From positions 1 to 64,000 of the forward strand of contig JBCCHB010000026.1 in NCBI GenBank assembly GCA_039028975.1: a DNA stretch of 64,000 nucleotides, given 5' to 3'. Of this stretch, positions 17,391-27,341 are shown one piece after another. Under the pieces are notes generated by a model. The model was not told the origin of the DNA. It was given only the letters and a program-made list of their open reading frames with translations, and searched no databases. Numbering within the stretch: position 1 is the first letter of the stretch; the number at the start of each line of letters is the position of its first letter. The position numbers were made by a program, and so were the translations under genes. This DNA comes from JAHBNG01 sp039028975 (GTDB taxonomy: Bacteria; Chloroflexota; Anaerolineae; Caldilineales; Caldilineaceae).

Positions 17391-18251
17391 CTAGGATTCT
17401 GGCACAGATAAAGGATATCCTTTTCCAACCAACGGTTCGCCATCACCTACTTCAAAAGTTGGAATTAGCGGATGCTTGGGCGATTGATCCAACTTGGTCC
17501 GTACGCCGTCCGCCATGAAAATCATGACATGGGCACGGCGTTGGCGTGTGGTCACATTAGGCGGCGTCGCATGAAAGTTCAGGCAGTGATGGAACATGCA
17601 CTCACCGGCTTTTAGCTCTACGGCTTTGCCAATGGTAATTGGTTCATGGGCCATCTTCTGACGAGACGATTCCTGGGGTTCCCGACCGGCAGCTTTAGCA
17701 GCGGCACGCGCTTCTTGTTCAGCAGCATAAGATTCCAGCCCAAAGCGCGGGTCTGCATGGCTTCCTGGGACAACATGCATACAGCCATTCTCCGGCGTGG
17801 CATCATCTAGCGCTAGCCAGCAAGTAAGAATGCGCGGATCCCGAAGGGGCCATAAATAGAAATCTTGATGAAAGTGAAAGTGGCCATTCTCTTCAGGAGG
17901 CTTGGAGATAATCTGATCGTGCCATAGACGCACATGGGGCGTATTCAGCAATGCGCAAGCCACGCCAGAGATAATTGGATGATGGAGCAATTGCTCATAG
18001 GCTGCTTCTCGCTTCCACATGTTGATATATTGGGTGATAGGACGCGGGCGCTCCGCCACGGCACTTGCCTCTTCTGTCCGACGGTGGCCATATTTGAACT
18101 CAGGGGCGGAATCATCCCCACCAGCCAACTCCAAACTGATTACGCTATCTAACCCAGTGCGCAGCTCGTCTACTGTGTCCATCTCGAGAACGCGACCGTA
18201 CCGCAGGTAACCATTTTCGGCGAAGAATCGAATCTGTTCTTGGGTGATCAT
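17391..18251 (-). CDS. Phytanoyl-CoA dioxygenase (PhyH) family protein, canonical
   Basis: This is a non-haem iron, 2-oxoglutarate-dependent oxygenase that hydroxylates an unknown small substrate. The 286-residue protein keeps the full metal triad: H128-x-D130 in HFHFHQDFY and the distal H227 in NFHATPPN, with the 2-oxoglutarate-binding arginine at about R238. The core strand CWLALDDATPENG is typical. It is a useful control for the two PhyH paralogs at 33761-35658, which lack the acidic ligand. It is upstream of the sugar importer on the same strand but separated by about 340 bases. Confidence 0.93.
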   Translation of the reverse strand: MITQEQIRFFAENGYLRYGRVLEMDTVDELRTGLDSVISLELAGGDDSAPEFKYGHRRTEEASAVAERPRPITQYINMWKREAAYEQLLHHPIISGVACALLNTPHVRLWHDQIISKPPEENGHFHFHQDFYLWPLRDPRILTCWLALDDATPENGCMHVVPGSHADPRFGLESYAAEQEARAAAKAAGREPQESSRQKMAHEPITIGKAVELKAGECMFHHCLNFHATPPNVTTRQRRAHVMIFMADGVRTKLDQSPKHPLIPTFEVGDGEPLVGKGYPLSVPES

Positions 18252-18398
18252 TGTGATTGTGTGAGTTTAGGGAGCAAAGATATTCGAATGGCACAAAGAG
18301 ATAATCGGAGCTTAGAAAGTGTAACACTATGCAATGAAACTGTCAATCAGTACTTTATAGGGGGAACATTTCAGTTTGGGGGCAAATTTTCAAAGTAT

Positions 18399-18633
18399 GA
18401 GAAAAGGAGGGATACCTACAAACGCATGCAATACATGGAATTTTGGGAGGTTGGCTTTCCCATCGATTCCGGTATGGTTGAATCTGGCGTCAAGCAATTC
18501 AAGGCTCGGCCCCCCCTTGGCATGTGATGGGTCTCGCAATGGCCTACAGCACCTCATTCACTTGCGCTCCGCCGTTCTTTCGGACTCCATTGAGCATCTT
18601 TGGGACTCTACTTTTACTCCTCCCCCAAACTGA
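18399..18633 (+). pseudogene. Transposase C-terminal remnant, frameshifted
   Basis: Two overlapping frames together read like the end of a transposase. The first gives MEFWEVGFPIDSGMVESG, like the family block 'PIGSGVVESA', and the second continues GLQHLIHLRSAVLSDSIEHL and stops at 18633. A frameshift near 18510 separates them, and there is no N-terminal part or inverted repeat. The ISKra4-like family assignment is tentative. This is the only sign of a classical transposase in the window. Confidence 0.65.
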
Positions 18634-18850
18634 ATTGCTCCCTAAGACCCCATCAGGTTCTTAAGTTGGCCTACACGGGGAGGAGTCTCTCTTCGGGCAT
18701 GACCGACTGAGTATTTTCTATCTTGAAAAAGTGAAAGAAAAACAGATCTGCATCCGTCTTTTTAGGTAACTAATCATCTATATACCCAGCTCTGACTGAG
18801 TGATTGTCTGAGGTTTAGCCAAACCTCTTGCCCTTTTGAAAGGACCAAAC

Positions 18851-21800
18851 ATGCCCCCTACTTCCAATAATGGCATTACCCATACCTTGAATTCCCATCT
18901 GCTTCGCCGACAAACTTTTCCGCTAGCTAGATTGCTGAATGGCTCGGCGGTGCTCTGCTTGCTGCTACTAATGATCATTCTACTGATTGGTGGCACCAGC
19001 GCCAGCGCTTTAGCTAGTTCGCTAGCCAACACTGCTGCGTCCCCTTCAACAGCGTCCAGCCATCAGCGCATTGGGCAAGCCGATCTCATCATCGAGTCCT
19101 TAACTATCGATGCGATAACGGTCAGCCGAATCGACTACAGCTACACTGTCAAAAATATCGGCACGGCCAGCGCCAACACAAGCAGCGTCTCCATTCAAGC
19201 TTTTCTCTCAAATGACACAGTCTTCAACAATAGGGGTGATGTTGCCGCGGGTGGCCGAATCCTCCACATTCCGAATCTAGCAGCCGGAGCCTCACATTTG
19301 GGAAGCTTTGGTGCAACTACGACTGTGGATCCCAACACCATGACCTATCTCGCCATGAAGGTCGATTGGGGAGAAAGCATTGATGAAGCCAGCGAACGCA
19401 ACAATACAATTGCTGTTCCCATTCAAGATGACGGTTGTTCAACCGGATTTCCTGCCCCTCAATTGACCTTTCAGGGCCATGAAGTCTACTCGACGGCCTC
19501 TGGAACTTTTGTACGCTATCAGCTCGACGTCCCGAACAATGACAGCTATGATGACGAACTATTCGCCGCTGCGCCGGATCTACCGGCATGTGGCTCGAAT
19601 ACAAATTCATCGCGCACGTGGGTAAACATCTATGACAATAGTGATAGCTACGTCTACGGTTTTTGTGGATTCAGCCAGGCAAGCAGCTTGAATTCAATCT
19701 GGTTTGCCAAACCATTGGAGGAAGCTCCGCCAGAAAACGTCTATATTGAGCTAGTTGACAGAAGGTGTGACAAAACCTACCGCTCTGAGTCACTCGCTAT
19801 TCCCGCCTACGAAGCACCCAAGCCAGACCTGATTGTTGAGTCCTTAGCAGTTGATTCCTTTACCGCAGATAGCATATCCTACAGTTATACGATTAAAAAC
19901 GTTGGTGAAGGCGCCGCGAATCTGGATGGCCCAACCGATAGCAATTCAGACAACGTTAGCGTACAGGCTTTCTTGTCTGATGATACGGTCTTCAACAACC
20001 GAGGAGATGTAGCGGCCGGTGGCACCATATTAGGGGTCTCGCCGTTGGGCATGCTCAATCCAGGCGAAACCTTTAGCGGCTCGTTTAGCGCCAGTCCGGC
20101 CGTTGATCCAGCAACAATGGCCTATTTAACACTGAAGATCGATTGGGGTGAATCGACCGAGGAATCAGATGAGGACAACAATACCCTCGCCGTCTTGATC
20201 CAGCCTGAGTGTGGAACAACCTATCCCACACCCGAATTACAATTTAGGGCCCATGAACTCTATTCAACTGAAGCGGGTACCTTTGTGCGCTATCGAATGA
20301 CGGTTGACAATCGTGCGGCTTACCCAGACGAACTCTTTGCGTCCGCGCCCGATCTGCCAGCTTGTGGTCTGAATACCAACGCCTCCAGAACGTGGGTGGA
20401 TATCTTTGACAATGACGATGCGAGACTCTATGGCTTCTGCGCCTTTAACGAAGCGGAAAACTTGGATCTACTCTGGTTTGCCGAATCGTTGGGTGACCCA
20501 GCCCCACCAAGTGTCTACATTGAATTGAACGATCGGCAATGTGGAAATACCTATCGTTCCAATACCGTATCCATACCACCATACGAGGCGTCTACAGCCA
20601 CAGATACGCCAACGCCGACTCATACACCGACTCACACACCTACAGCTACGCCAACCAACACGCCAACTCCGACCCTTACACCCACGCCAACTGAACCACC
20701 CGTGCAAGTTGATACGCCAACGCCCACGTCTACACCAACCCACACACCCACCCCAACGAATACACCCGATAACGATCTGGGTGGACAAGTTGAGGCGGTG
20801 CCAGATGAATTTGAAGGGGATAATGATTGTGCTGAAGCAAAGACCTTGGAAATGAATGCATTGCCAGATCACCATACATTCCATGCCAGAGGAGACGCCG
20901 ATTGGGTCAAATTTGATGCGACTGCTGAAAGCACATATCGAATCGAAGTACAGATTCCGGCTGCATCACTGGCGGACGTTACCCTTGAACTCTATAAAGA
21001 ATGTAGCAGCGAGCCAGATGAAGGTGGTGACAATGAGTTGGCCCCTGGCATCCGGCTCGATTTTGCGGCCGATCAGACAGGGCCTGTCTATCTGAAATTG
21101 GCTAATTTTGACCCCAACATCAGTGGCGAAGATGTCACATACCAAGTATCCGTCCGTGAGTTGCAAGCCGCCACCTCTACCGACTCTGGTGGGCTGATTA
21201 TTCTGGCAGGGCGATTGCGTATCAATGACCGTTTACAGACGAATATTCATAACGTTGCAGAAGAAGTCTATTCGCTATTTCGAGCATCTGGTTACGATGA
21301 TAGCCATATCGAATTCCTGACAACCGACGATTCTATCCCGGGGCACGACAAGCCAGCCACTACAGCTAATTTTGAGAATGCTATCGTCAACTGGGCCAAA
21401 GACAAAGTTGGTTCAGAAAAACTTTTGACCATTTACATGATCGACCACGGTGATCAGGACACCTTTTACATCGACGAACCCAATGGTCAGCGGGTCACGC
21501 CGGATCAGTTAGACGGCTGGCTGGATCAGCTCGAAGCGGCTGTACCTGACATTCGCATCAATATCTTCATCGAGGCCTGTAACTCGGGTAGCTTTATCAG
21601 CGGGCTAAGCAGCGTCAGCAGCGCCAAACGGGTGATTGTCACGTCGACCAATGCCCTCAACGTAGCCTACGCCTCTGAGAATGGTGCTCACTTCTCGGAT
21701 CACTTCTTTAGTGCGCTTCAACAAGGTCATCATATCTTTGGCGGCTACTGGGAAGCCAATGAATCGGTCAAGCGCAGCCACGGCTTGCAGCGGCCTCAGA

Positions 21801-22255
21801 TTGATGGTGACGGGAATGGTCTGCCTAATGAGGATACAGATTTCCTGATCGCTTCTCAGCGCTCCTTCTTCATCTCATCCACACCCGTCGAGAGCAACGT
21901 CTGGCCGCCATATATTGAGCAATTCAGCGAGCTATCATCCATATCCGACGATCAAGTAACCTTGCGGGCGCAGATTCGCGACGACTTGCCGAATATCAAG
22001 GCTTGGGCCGTTATCTATCCTCCCACCTACACCCCACCAGCCAACAGTTCAGAATTGGTTCCCGAGACCCTGGAAAAGGTAGATCTAACGGTTGGCTCGG
22101 GCGATCTCTTCCAAGGTATCTACAGCAATTTGAGTACGCCTGGTCAGTACCGCATCGTTGTTCATGCCGAGGATCAGAATGGACTGCGTGCCCGCCCTGC
22201 AAGCCTGAACTTTTCCATTGGCACCCAAACGTTCTTGCCATTTGTGTCGAATTAA
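18851..22255 (+). CDS. Large secreted legumain-like (C13) cysteine peptidase with CARDB repeats
   Basis: The 1134-residue exported protein has a membrane or signal segment at about residues 30-55. Two copies of a roughly 260-residue module follow, each a CARDB domain plus a cysteine-containing beta domain (for example SRTWVNIYDN and SRTWVDIFDN). A Thr-Pro linker follows at about 585-640, then a PPC-like domain (ADWVKFDATAESTYRIEVQ). The peptidase domain has H866 in MIDHGD and C910 in FIEACNSGSF, matching the legumain/GPI8 His-Cys dyad. It ends TFLPFVSN. The ATG at 18851 follows AAAGGA at good spacing; a TTG at 18836 is less likely. A similar peptidase lies at 24161. Substrate and processing unknown. 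Confidence 0.85.
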   Translation: MPPTSNNGITHTLNSHLLRRQTFPLARLLNGSAVLCLLLLMIILLIGGTSASALASSLANTAASPSTASSHQRIGQADLIIESLTIDAITVSRIDYSYTVKNIGTASANTSSVSIQAFLSNDTVFNNRGDVAAGGRILHIPNLAAGASHLGSFGATTTVDPNTMTYLAMKVDWGESIDEASERNNTIAVPIQDDGCSTGFPAPQLTFQGHEVYSTASGTFVRYQLDVPNNDSYDDELFAAAPDLPACGSNTNSSRTWVNIYDNSDSYVYGFCGFSQASSLNSIWFAKPLEEAPPENVYIELVDRRCDKTYRSESLAIPAYEAPKPDLIVESLAVDSFTADSISYSYTIKNVGEGAANLDGPTDSNSDNVSVQAFLSDDTVFNNRGDVAAGGTILGVSPLGMLNPGETFSGSFSASPAVDPATMAYLTLKIDWGESTEESDEDNNTLAVLIQPECGTTYPTPELQFRAHELYSTEAGTFVRYRMTVDNRAAYPDELFASAPDLPACGLNTNASRTWVDIFDNDDARLYGFCAFNEAENLDLLWFAESLGDPAPPSVYIELNDRQCGNTYRSNTVSIPPYEASTATDTPTPTHTPTHTPTATPTNTPTPTLTPTPTEPPVQVDTPTPTSTPTHTPTPTNTPDNDLGGQVEAVPDEFEGDNDCAEAKTLEMNALPDHHTFHARGDADWVKFDATAESTYRIEVQIPAASLADVTLELYKECSSEPDEGGDNELAPGIRLDFAADQTGPVYLKLANFDPNISGEDVTYQVSVRELQAATSTDSGGLIILAGRLRINDRLQTNIHNVAEEVYSLFRASGYDDSHIEFLTTDDSIPGHDKPATTANFENAIVNWAKDKVGSEKLLTIYMIDHGDQDTFYIDEPNGQRVTPDQLDGWLDQLEAAVPDIRINIFIEACNSGSFISGLSSVSSAKRVIVTSTNALNVAYASENGAHFSDHFFSALQQGHHIFGGYWEANESVKRSHGLQRPQIDGDGNGLPNEDTDFLIASQRSFFISSTPVESNVWPPYIEQFSELSSISDDQVTLRAQIRDDLPNIKAWAVIYPPTYTPPANSSELVPETLEKVDLTVGSGDLFQGIYSNLSTPGQYRIVVHAEDQNGLRARPASLNFSIGTQTFLPFVSN

Positions 22256-22442
22256 AGCGTGAGTCCATTGCAGAAACAAAGATTACAAAGATTTCGCAAA
22301 TTTTTCAGTCAGAGAATTCGTCGAAATTCATGTCCATTTACCCTTTTTCAGTAGAATAGGGTGTTGGAACCAGATAACTTGAACATGTCAGCCGACGTAT
22401 TTAGGGCTCTTATGTTCAAGGTATTTAAGGCCCATTCCTAAA

Positions 22443-22520
22443 TGTACTCTGCTCCGTTTTAGAGCCGTAGTTTGGCCTCTCTTGTAAAGTATGGGAAAGC
22501 TATGGTTTTGAAAGTACCTC
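22443..22520 (+). repeat. R1 repeat copy D, diverged
   Basis: The stretch from GTACTCTGCTCCGTTTTAGAG to GGTTTTGAAAGTACCTCC follows the R1 layout but is more diverged than the other copies and has lost the last bases. It lies about 215 bases upstream of the start at 22736. The rest of the gap 22256-22735 contains no gene. Confidence 0.6.
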
Positions 22521-22735
22521 CGTTTCACCTTATTCGTCCTATCCTGGCTCTATCCTCTCATGACTCCACAAATTGGGGTTTGGTGTTAACTCGTCCTTGG
22601 CAGTATACTGCTCCGCGTGAGCAAGACGAGTCCCAATTACTCACAAAAGTTAGAGGGAGAATAAAAAAGCCCGCAAGAGCGACAACTGTTTTTTTGGACT
22701 GGTCTATAATATTGGTCCAATTTTTAGGAGGAACA

Positions 22736-24151
22736 ATGAAAACGCAGATCCATCATCTCATCATTACCAGTTTGGCCATTCTTGTTATGATTGCCGTCAT
22801 CTCGCGTACAGCCATTGCTGACCGATGGGAAGGCGGTAGGCAATTAGAGGCACCCGCGGATCTCCAAACTGTAGATCTCCAGGCCGGGGATCTCCAAGCA
22901 AGCGTCACGGGCGCCTCGGTAAACGCACCAGATCGACTGCCGACCATTGTAACTGCCTTTACTTACCAAGGACGATTGACAAAAAACGGTGGCACGCTTG
23001 CCAATGGGCTTTACAACTTCCGCTTCACCCTCTATACAGATGCTTCGGGCGGTAGCGTGATTGGCTCTACGGTAACGCGTAGTGATGTAGGTGTCTCTAA
23101 TGGACTATTCTCTATCGAACTTGATTTCGGGTCTGTCTTTGACGGCACCCCTCGCTGGCTGGAGGTCGAAGTCGAGGCCACGGACGTAAGTGGGTTTACA
23201 ACGCTATCCCCACGTCAGCCGATTCGGCCCGCCCCTTTTGCCATCCATGCAAACAGCAGCAGTGACAGTGGAAACAACGGCGGTCCTATCAGTATCGATG
23301 GCGTGAGCAGTGACGGCATCACTATCTGCAGCACCGGAGGTGGCTCTTGCGATAGTGGTCTATTCGATGACACACGCCACCACGCACTTGAGATCATTGC
23401 AACGACCCACGATGCCCTATATATCTATGCTGCTGGTGACGATGGCGTTCAAGTACGCCAGAGCGTGCAGCATGGTATGTTGGTCGAATCTGCTGGTTTC
23501 GATGGGATCTCCGTCTGCTCAACAGGCAGCAGCAGTTGTGATAACCAGTATGACGCGGCCAATGGAAACAGCGGTGTGGAAATACATCGGGCTGAGGGTG
23601 ACGGTATTCAGATCTTGGAAGCGGGACGATACGGCATATGGGTACACAGTGCAGGAACCAAAGCCGCTCGCTTCGATGGCAATATTGTGGTCTCTGGCGC
23701 AGTGGAGACGGGCACAGTTGCAGCCACGGCTGGTGCGGATCTTGCCGAGCACTTTGCCATTCAGAATGATGCCTTGACCGAGCCAGGTATGGTAGTGGTG
23801 ATCGATCCAGAGAACCCAGGCCAACTGCGGCTGGCAGAGGGTGCCTATGATCGAAAGGTTGCTGGAATCATTAGTGGAGCCGGAGGCATTCAGCCTGGTA
23901 TCTCCATAGGACAAGCGGGAACCCTCTCTTTTGGCGATGTTCAAGTGGCCCTGGCTGGAACCGTCTATGCATGGGCCGATGCCACATCTGGCTCCATTGA
24001 GCCAGGAGATTTATTGACCACATCCAATCGGTTGGGTCACGCCATGAAAGTCGACGACTATGGGTTAGCCCAAGGTGCCATCCTCGGAAAGGCCATGACA
24101 TCTCTGGAAGAAGGCACAGGGTTGGTCCTGGTTTTGGTTACATTGCAGTGA
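22736..24151 (+). CDS. Secreted surface protein of unknown function
   Basis: The ATG at 22736 follows a perfect AGGAGGA and starts a signal peptide (MKTQIHHLIITSLAILVMIA to about residue 30). The open frame upstream of it is spurious. The 471-residue protein contains a block TYQGRLTKNGGTLANGLYNF, common in surface proteins of environmental bacteria, and a middle region with CSTGGGSCDSG and CSTGSSSCD repeats. Its C-terminal domain (VAGIISGAGGIQPG, LAGTVYAWADA, DLLTTSN) resembles the C-terminal modules of fibre-like surface proteins. It lies 9 bases before the second C13 peptidase and is probably co-transcribed with it; it may be a partner or substrate. Confidence 0.75.
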   Translation: MKTQIHHLIITSLAILVMIAVISRTAIADRWEGGRQLEAPADLQTVDLQAGDLQASVTGASVNAPDRLPTIVTAFTYQGRLTKNGGTLANGLYNFRFTLYTDASGGSVIGSTVTRSDVGVSNGLFSIELDFGSVFDGTPRWLEVEVEATDVSGFTTLSPRQPIRPAPFAIHANSSSDSGNNGGPISIDGVSSDGITICSTGGGSCDSGLFDDTRHHALEIIATTHDALYIYAAGDDGVQVRQSVQHGMLVESAGFDGISVCSTGSSSCDNQYDAANGNSGVEIHRAEGDGIQILEAGRYGIWVHSAGTKAARFDGNIVVSGAVETGTVAATAGADLAEHFAIQNDALTEPGMVVVIDPENPGQLRLAEGAYDRKVAGIISGAGGIQPGISIGQAGTLSFGDVQVALAGTVYAWADATSGSIEPGDLLTTSNRLGHAMKVDDYGLAQGAILGKAMTSLEEGTGLVLVLVTLQ

Positions 24152-24160
24152 GGTCCCTCT

Positions 24161-26251
24161 ATGAGATTCGTAAACAAACACGCCTTTTTGGGGAATTTGA
24201 ACGAGCGAATCAAGATGCTTGGTTCAAAGATGCTGAGCTCAAAGACGTTTTCTCCTCTCGCGCTCATCCAGTGGATAAGGCGCTTACCTCTCTCTGATAG
24301 GACAAAACAGGTAACTCTCGTTTCACGTAGCTGGCTGCTGCTGCCTGTCATCCTATGTACTGCATTGCTTCTGTTTTTGCCTGCCTTTGGAGGTGATTCG
24401 CCTTGTACAAATGAATATTGTGTGGATTGGTGGGGAATCGGCGGGGGCGGTACCAGTAGTGGCGATATCTACGAGTTAACCAGCCTCTCTGGCCAAGTCA
24501 GTTCCTATACCGACCTATCCGGTGGAATTTACAATATGCAGAGTGGATTCTGGATTCAACTGCCTGATGTGCCGAACCCAGCGACCGATACGCCTGTGCC
24601 TTCCACAGATACACCCGTGCCGCCTACGGCCACACCAACTGAGACGGATAGTCCACCAGAGCAACCATCCGCTACACCCGTCGCACCTACGGCAACAGAT
24701 ATTCCATCTACAGCCACAGCAACGGCTACCGCTACGGTTGCTCCAGACACACCTGCCCCAACGAATACGGCCACCCCAACCCAGGAAGGCACTGTTGACA
24801 CGTGCACAGGCGCACAAGCAATTGCAACCAATGGCGTTTCCCAGGAGCAATTTTTTGATAAAGCCGGTGATGTTAACTGGGTACGCTTTGACGCCGCTGC
24901 TGACGTCAATTACCGGATCGAAGTACAGATCCCCGTTGATTCGACAGCCGATGTGAATCTGGAATTGTACATGCTCTGTGACAACACTCGGGTCGATGAA
25001 TGGAGTGCGACCTTTAACCCTGGTGCGCGGCTCGATTTCGAATCGCCCACAGATAGCACAGTCTACGTACGATTGGCCAACTATGATGCCCTCATCTTTG
25101 GTCAATCGGCGAAATACCAAGTATCGGTCCGGGATCTCCAAGAAGATTCAGCCAACAATGCTACGATCATTGTCGCGGGCCGCTTGAGGGGAACGGATCG
25201 ACTGCAGACCAACATTCACAATATCACCGATGCCGTCTACAAGATGTTCCTGGATCAAGGCTATGAACCGGATACCATCCAATACCTGGCAACGGACTCG
25301 GCCCTAACCGGCTATGATTCCGCAGCCACCGAATCCAGCCTACGCGCATCCATCGTAACGTGGGCGACTGAACGGGTCAGCCAAGATGGTGTGCTCAATC
25401 TCTACATGGTAGATCACGGCAGTCCGGAAAATTTCTATATCGATGAAGTCAGCGGTCAGCGAGTCAGCCCGGCGGAACTAGATGGGTGGTTAACTGAGTT
25501 TGAGGAAGCCATCTGTGCTCCCGCAACTTGCGCCAATCCACCCAAGATCAATGTGATTATCGAGGCCTGTCAGTCTGGCAGCTTTATTGATTCTGCTGGC
25601 GGGAGCATTAGTCAGGTCAATCGGACCATCATCACCTCCACCAGCGCGGAGAATGATGCCAGAGCATCTAGGAACGGTGCATACTTCTCGGATCACCTGA
25701 TTACAAGCCTAAGCCAAGGAAAGAATATTCTCGCTAGTTTCGTGGATGCCCAGAGCATTGCGGCGCTCTCTTACAGCCTTCAGGACGCATGGTTGGATGC
25801 AGATGGAGACGGCACGCCTAATGAACTCAACGATGGCAGCCGGGCATCTCAACGAGGCTTTGCCTATGCCAATACCTTGGGAGAGAACTGGGCACCTCAT
25901 ATCTTTACCGTGGAGCCACCGGAAGTCATCACCAACAACAGCGGTCTCATCCAAGCAGATGTGCGAGATAATCAGAAAGTAAGTCTTGTGTGGGCTGTCG
26001 TCTATCCGCCGGGTTATGTGCCGCCTGATGCTCAAGAAGAGCTACAGGTCGAGACGCTGGATAATTTTATTCTTTCTGAGACAGGCGACGCCGATCAGTA
26101 TGTCGGGCGCTTCTCTGGCTTTACCCAAGAAGGAACCTATCGCATTTTAGTTCATGCGGAAGACAATGATGGCTTCAAGGCTCGTCCAGTTGAGGTAGAA
26201 GTTGTTGTAGGCGGGACCGAGAGGCTCTATCTACCTTTGGTTGTGGAATAA
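24161..26251 (+). CDS. Secreted legumain-like (C13) cysteine peptidase
   Basis: The 696-residue exported protein has a hydrophobic segment at about residues 63-80, a short beta region ending GIYNMQSGFWIQ and a Thr/Pro/Ala linker to about 210. A PPC-like domain (VNWVRFDAAADVNYRIEVQ) follows. The peptidase domain has H419 in MVDHGSPENFYIDE and C470 in IIEACQSGSF. It ends LYLPLVVE. It is paralogous to 18851-22255 from the PPC domain onward but lacks the CARDB modules. A GAGG box precedes the ATG. It probably acts outside the cell. Confidence 0.87.
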   Translation: MRFVNKHAFLGNLNERIKMLGSKMLSSKTFSPLALIQWIRRLPLSDRTKQVTLVSRSWLLLPVILCTALLLFLPAFGGDSPCTNEYCVDWWGIGGGGTSSGDIYELTSLSGQVSSYTDLSGGIYNMQSGFWIQLPDVPNPATDTPVPSTDTPVPPTATPTETDSPPEQPSATPVAPTATDIPSTATATATATVAPDTPAPTNTATPTQEGTVDTCTGAQAIATNGVSQEQFFDKAGDVNWVRFDAAADVNYRIEVQIPVDSTADVNLELYMLCDNTRVDEWSATFNPGARLDFESPTDSTVYVRLANYDALIFGQSAKYQVSVRDLQEDSANNATIIVAGRLRGTDRLQTNIHNITDAVYKMFLDQGYEPDTIQYLATDSALTGYDSAATESSLRASIVTWATERVSQDGVLNLYMVDHGSPENFYIDEVSGQRVSPAELDGWLTEFEEAICAPATCANPPKINVIIEACQSGSFIDSAGGSISQVNRTIITSTSAENDARASRNGAYFSDHLITSLSQGKNILASFVDAQSIAALSYSLQDAWLDADGDGTPNELNDGSRASQRGFAYANTLGENWAPHIFTVEPPEVITNNSGLIQADVRDNQKVSLVWAVVYPPGYVPPDAQEELQVETLDNFILSETGDADQYVGRFSGFTQEGTYRILVHAEDNDGFKARPVEVEVVVGGTERLYLPLVVE

Positions 26252-26314
26252 GTCCTCAGACAATGTCATTTAGTTAGGCCGTGCTGACATTTTTGAATTC
26301 GCCAACAGTATCTT

Positions 26315-27322
26315 CTAAGGTAGCCGATAAACGATTTCCGGTTGGGCTACCTGCATTTTGGTCGGCGGTAGGCCCGCCAACAGGGCTTCTAGATCATCCA
26401 CCACCATCTTCCCAATTAGATGCATATCTTCCCAAACAGTACCCGCACGATGGGCAGATAGTATGGTGTTGGGTGCGCTACGAATGGGGTGCTCCGTGGC
26501 CAGTGGTTCCTGGGGGAAGACATCAATGGCGGCCCGAAAGCGCCGTTCATGAAGTAGCTCTGTGAGCGCATCAAAATCGACGACGTGGGCGCGGCTGATT
26601 AGCATAAGAGCGGCATTGGGTTGGATCAAGGAGAGCAGTTCCCGATTGAGCATAGCCTTGTTTTCATTAGAGGGAATGGCCAGGACGAAGATGACCCGAG
26701 AGGTGGAGAGTAGATCTTCCAGCGAGGTTGGGGTACAGCCACGCTCTTTGATATAGGTCTCTGGTAACCAAGGGTCATAGACCTTAATGGGACAGCGAAA
26801 GGGAGTCAGCAATGGTCTCAGATTCTGGGCTAACCCGCCAAAACCAATCAAGCCAACAGGCTGGTCAAAGAGGGTAAAGGCTCCTTGATTGCCGTCGTAG
26901 AGATAGACTTCTTCGCCCGCAGTAAAATCATTATGGGCATCTACAACGCCTCGGGCTGAAGCAATGGCCATCCCCAGGGCCATCTCTGCCACCATGGGAC
27001 CGTAAGCGGGTGCGCAACTCAAGACGCGGATGCCTCGCTCAAAGCAGCTCTTATAGTCCAGTACCTTGGGGCTAGGGTGACGGCCACCCGTCTCCATAAT
27101 GACGCGCAGATTGGGCATCTTCGCCAGAGGGCCATGCTGCCAACTTGTGGCGATAACCGCATAAACCTCATCTTGAACTTTGGCTATCTCCTCATCAGGG
27201 ATGGCGCCATTCTTGCCCCAGACCACATCGACCAAATCATGTAGGCGCTCCTCATCAGTCTTGGACATAACCATATCTAAGGGGCGGGGATAGGGGCTAA
27301 AAATCGCTTTTTGTTTTGACAT
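26315..27322 (-). CDS. D-isomer-specific 2-hydroxyacid dehydrogenase
   Basis: This NAD(P)-dependent enzyme interconverts a 2-oxoacid and its D-2-hydroxyacid. The 335-residue protein has the nucleotide-binding loop VGLIGFGGLAQNL, the catalytic arginine in LISRAHVVD, the glutamate in PQEP and the active-site histidine in LSAHRAG. The family usually has GxGxxG; here it reads GFGGLA, a common variant. An AGGAGG box precedes the ATG. It lies 19 bases downstream of a sulfatase gene on the same strand and is likely in one operon with it. Confidence 0.92.
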   Translation of the reverse strand: MSKQKAIFSPYPRPLDMVMSKTDEERLHDLVDVVWGKNGAIPDEEIAKVQDEVYAVIATSWQHGPLAKMPNLRVIMETGGRHPSPKVLDYKSCFERGIRVLSCAPAYGPMVAEMALGMAIASARGVVDAHNDFTAGEEVYLYDGNQGAFTLFDQPVGLIGFGGLAQNLRPLLTPFRCPIKVYDPWLPETYIKERGCTPTSLEDLLSTSRVIFVLAIPSNENKAMLNRELLSLIQPNAALMLISRAHVVDFDALTELLHERRFRAAIDVFPQEPLATEHPIRSAPNTILSAHRAGTVWEDMHLIGKMVVDDLEALLAGLPPTKMQVAQPEIVYRLP

Positions 27323-27341
27323 TGGGTTCCTCCTTCATCTA

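Noticed and set aside
22472..22735. 88-residue N-terminal extension of the surface protein
   Set aside because: It passes through R1 copy D; the ATG at 22736 has a perfect AGGAGGA and begins a signal peptide.
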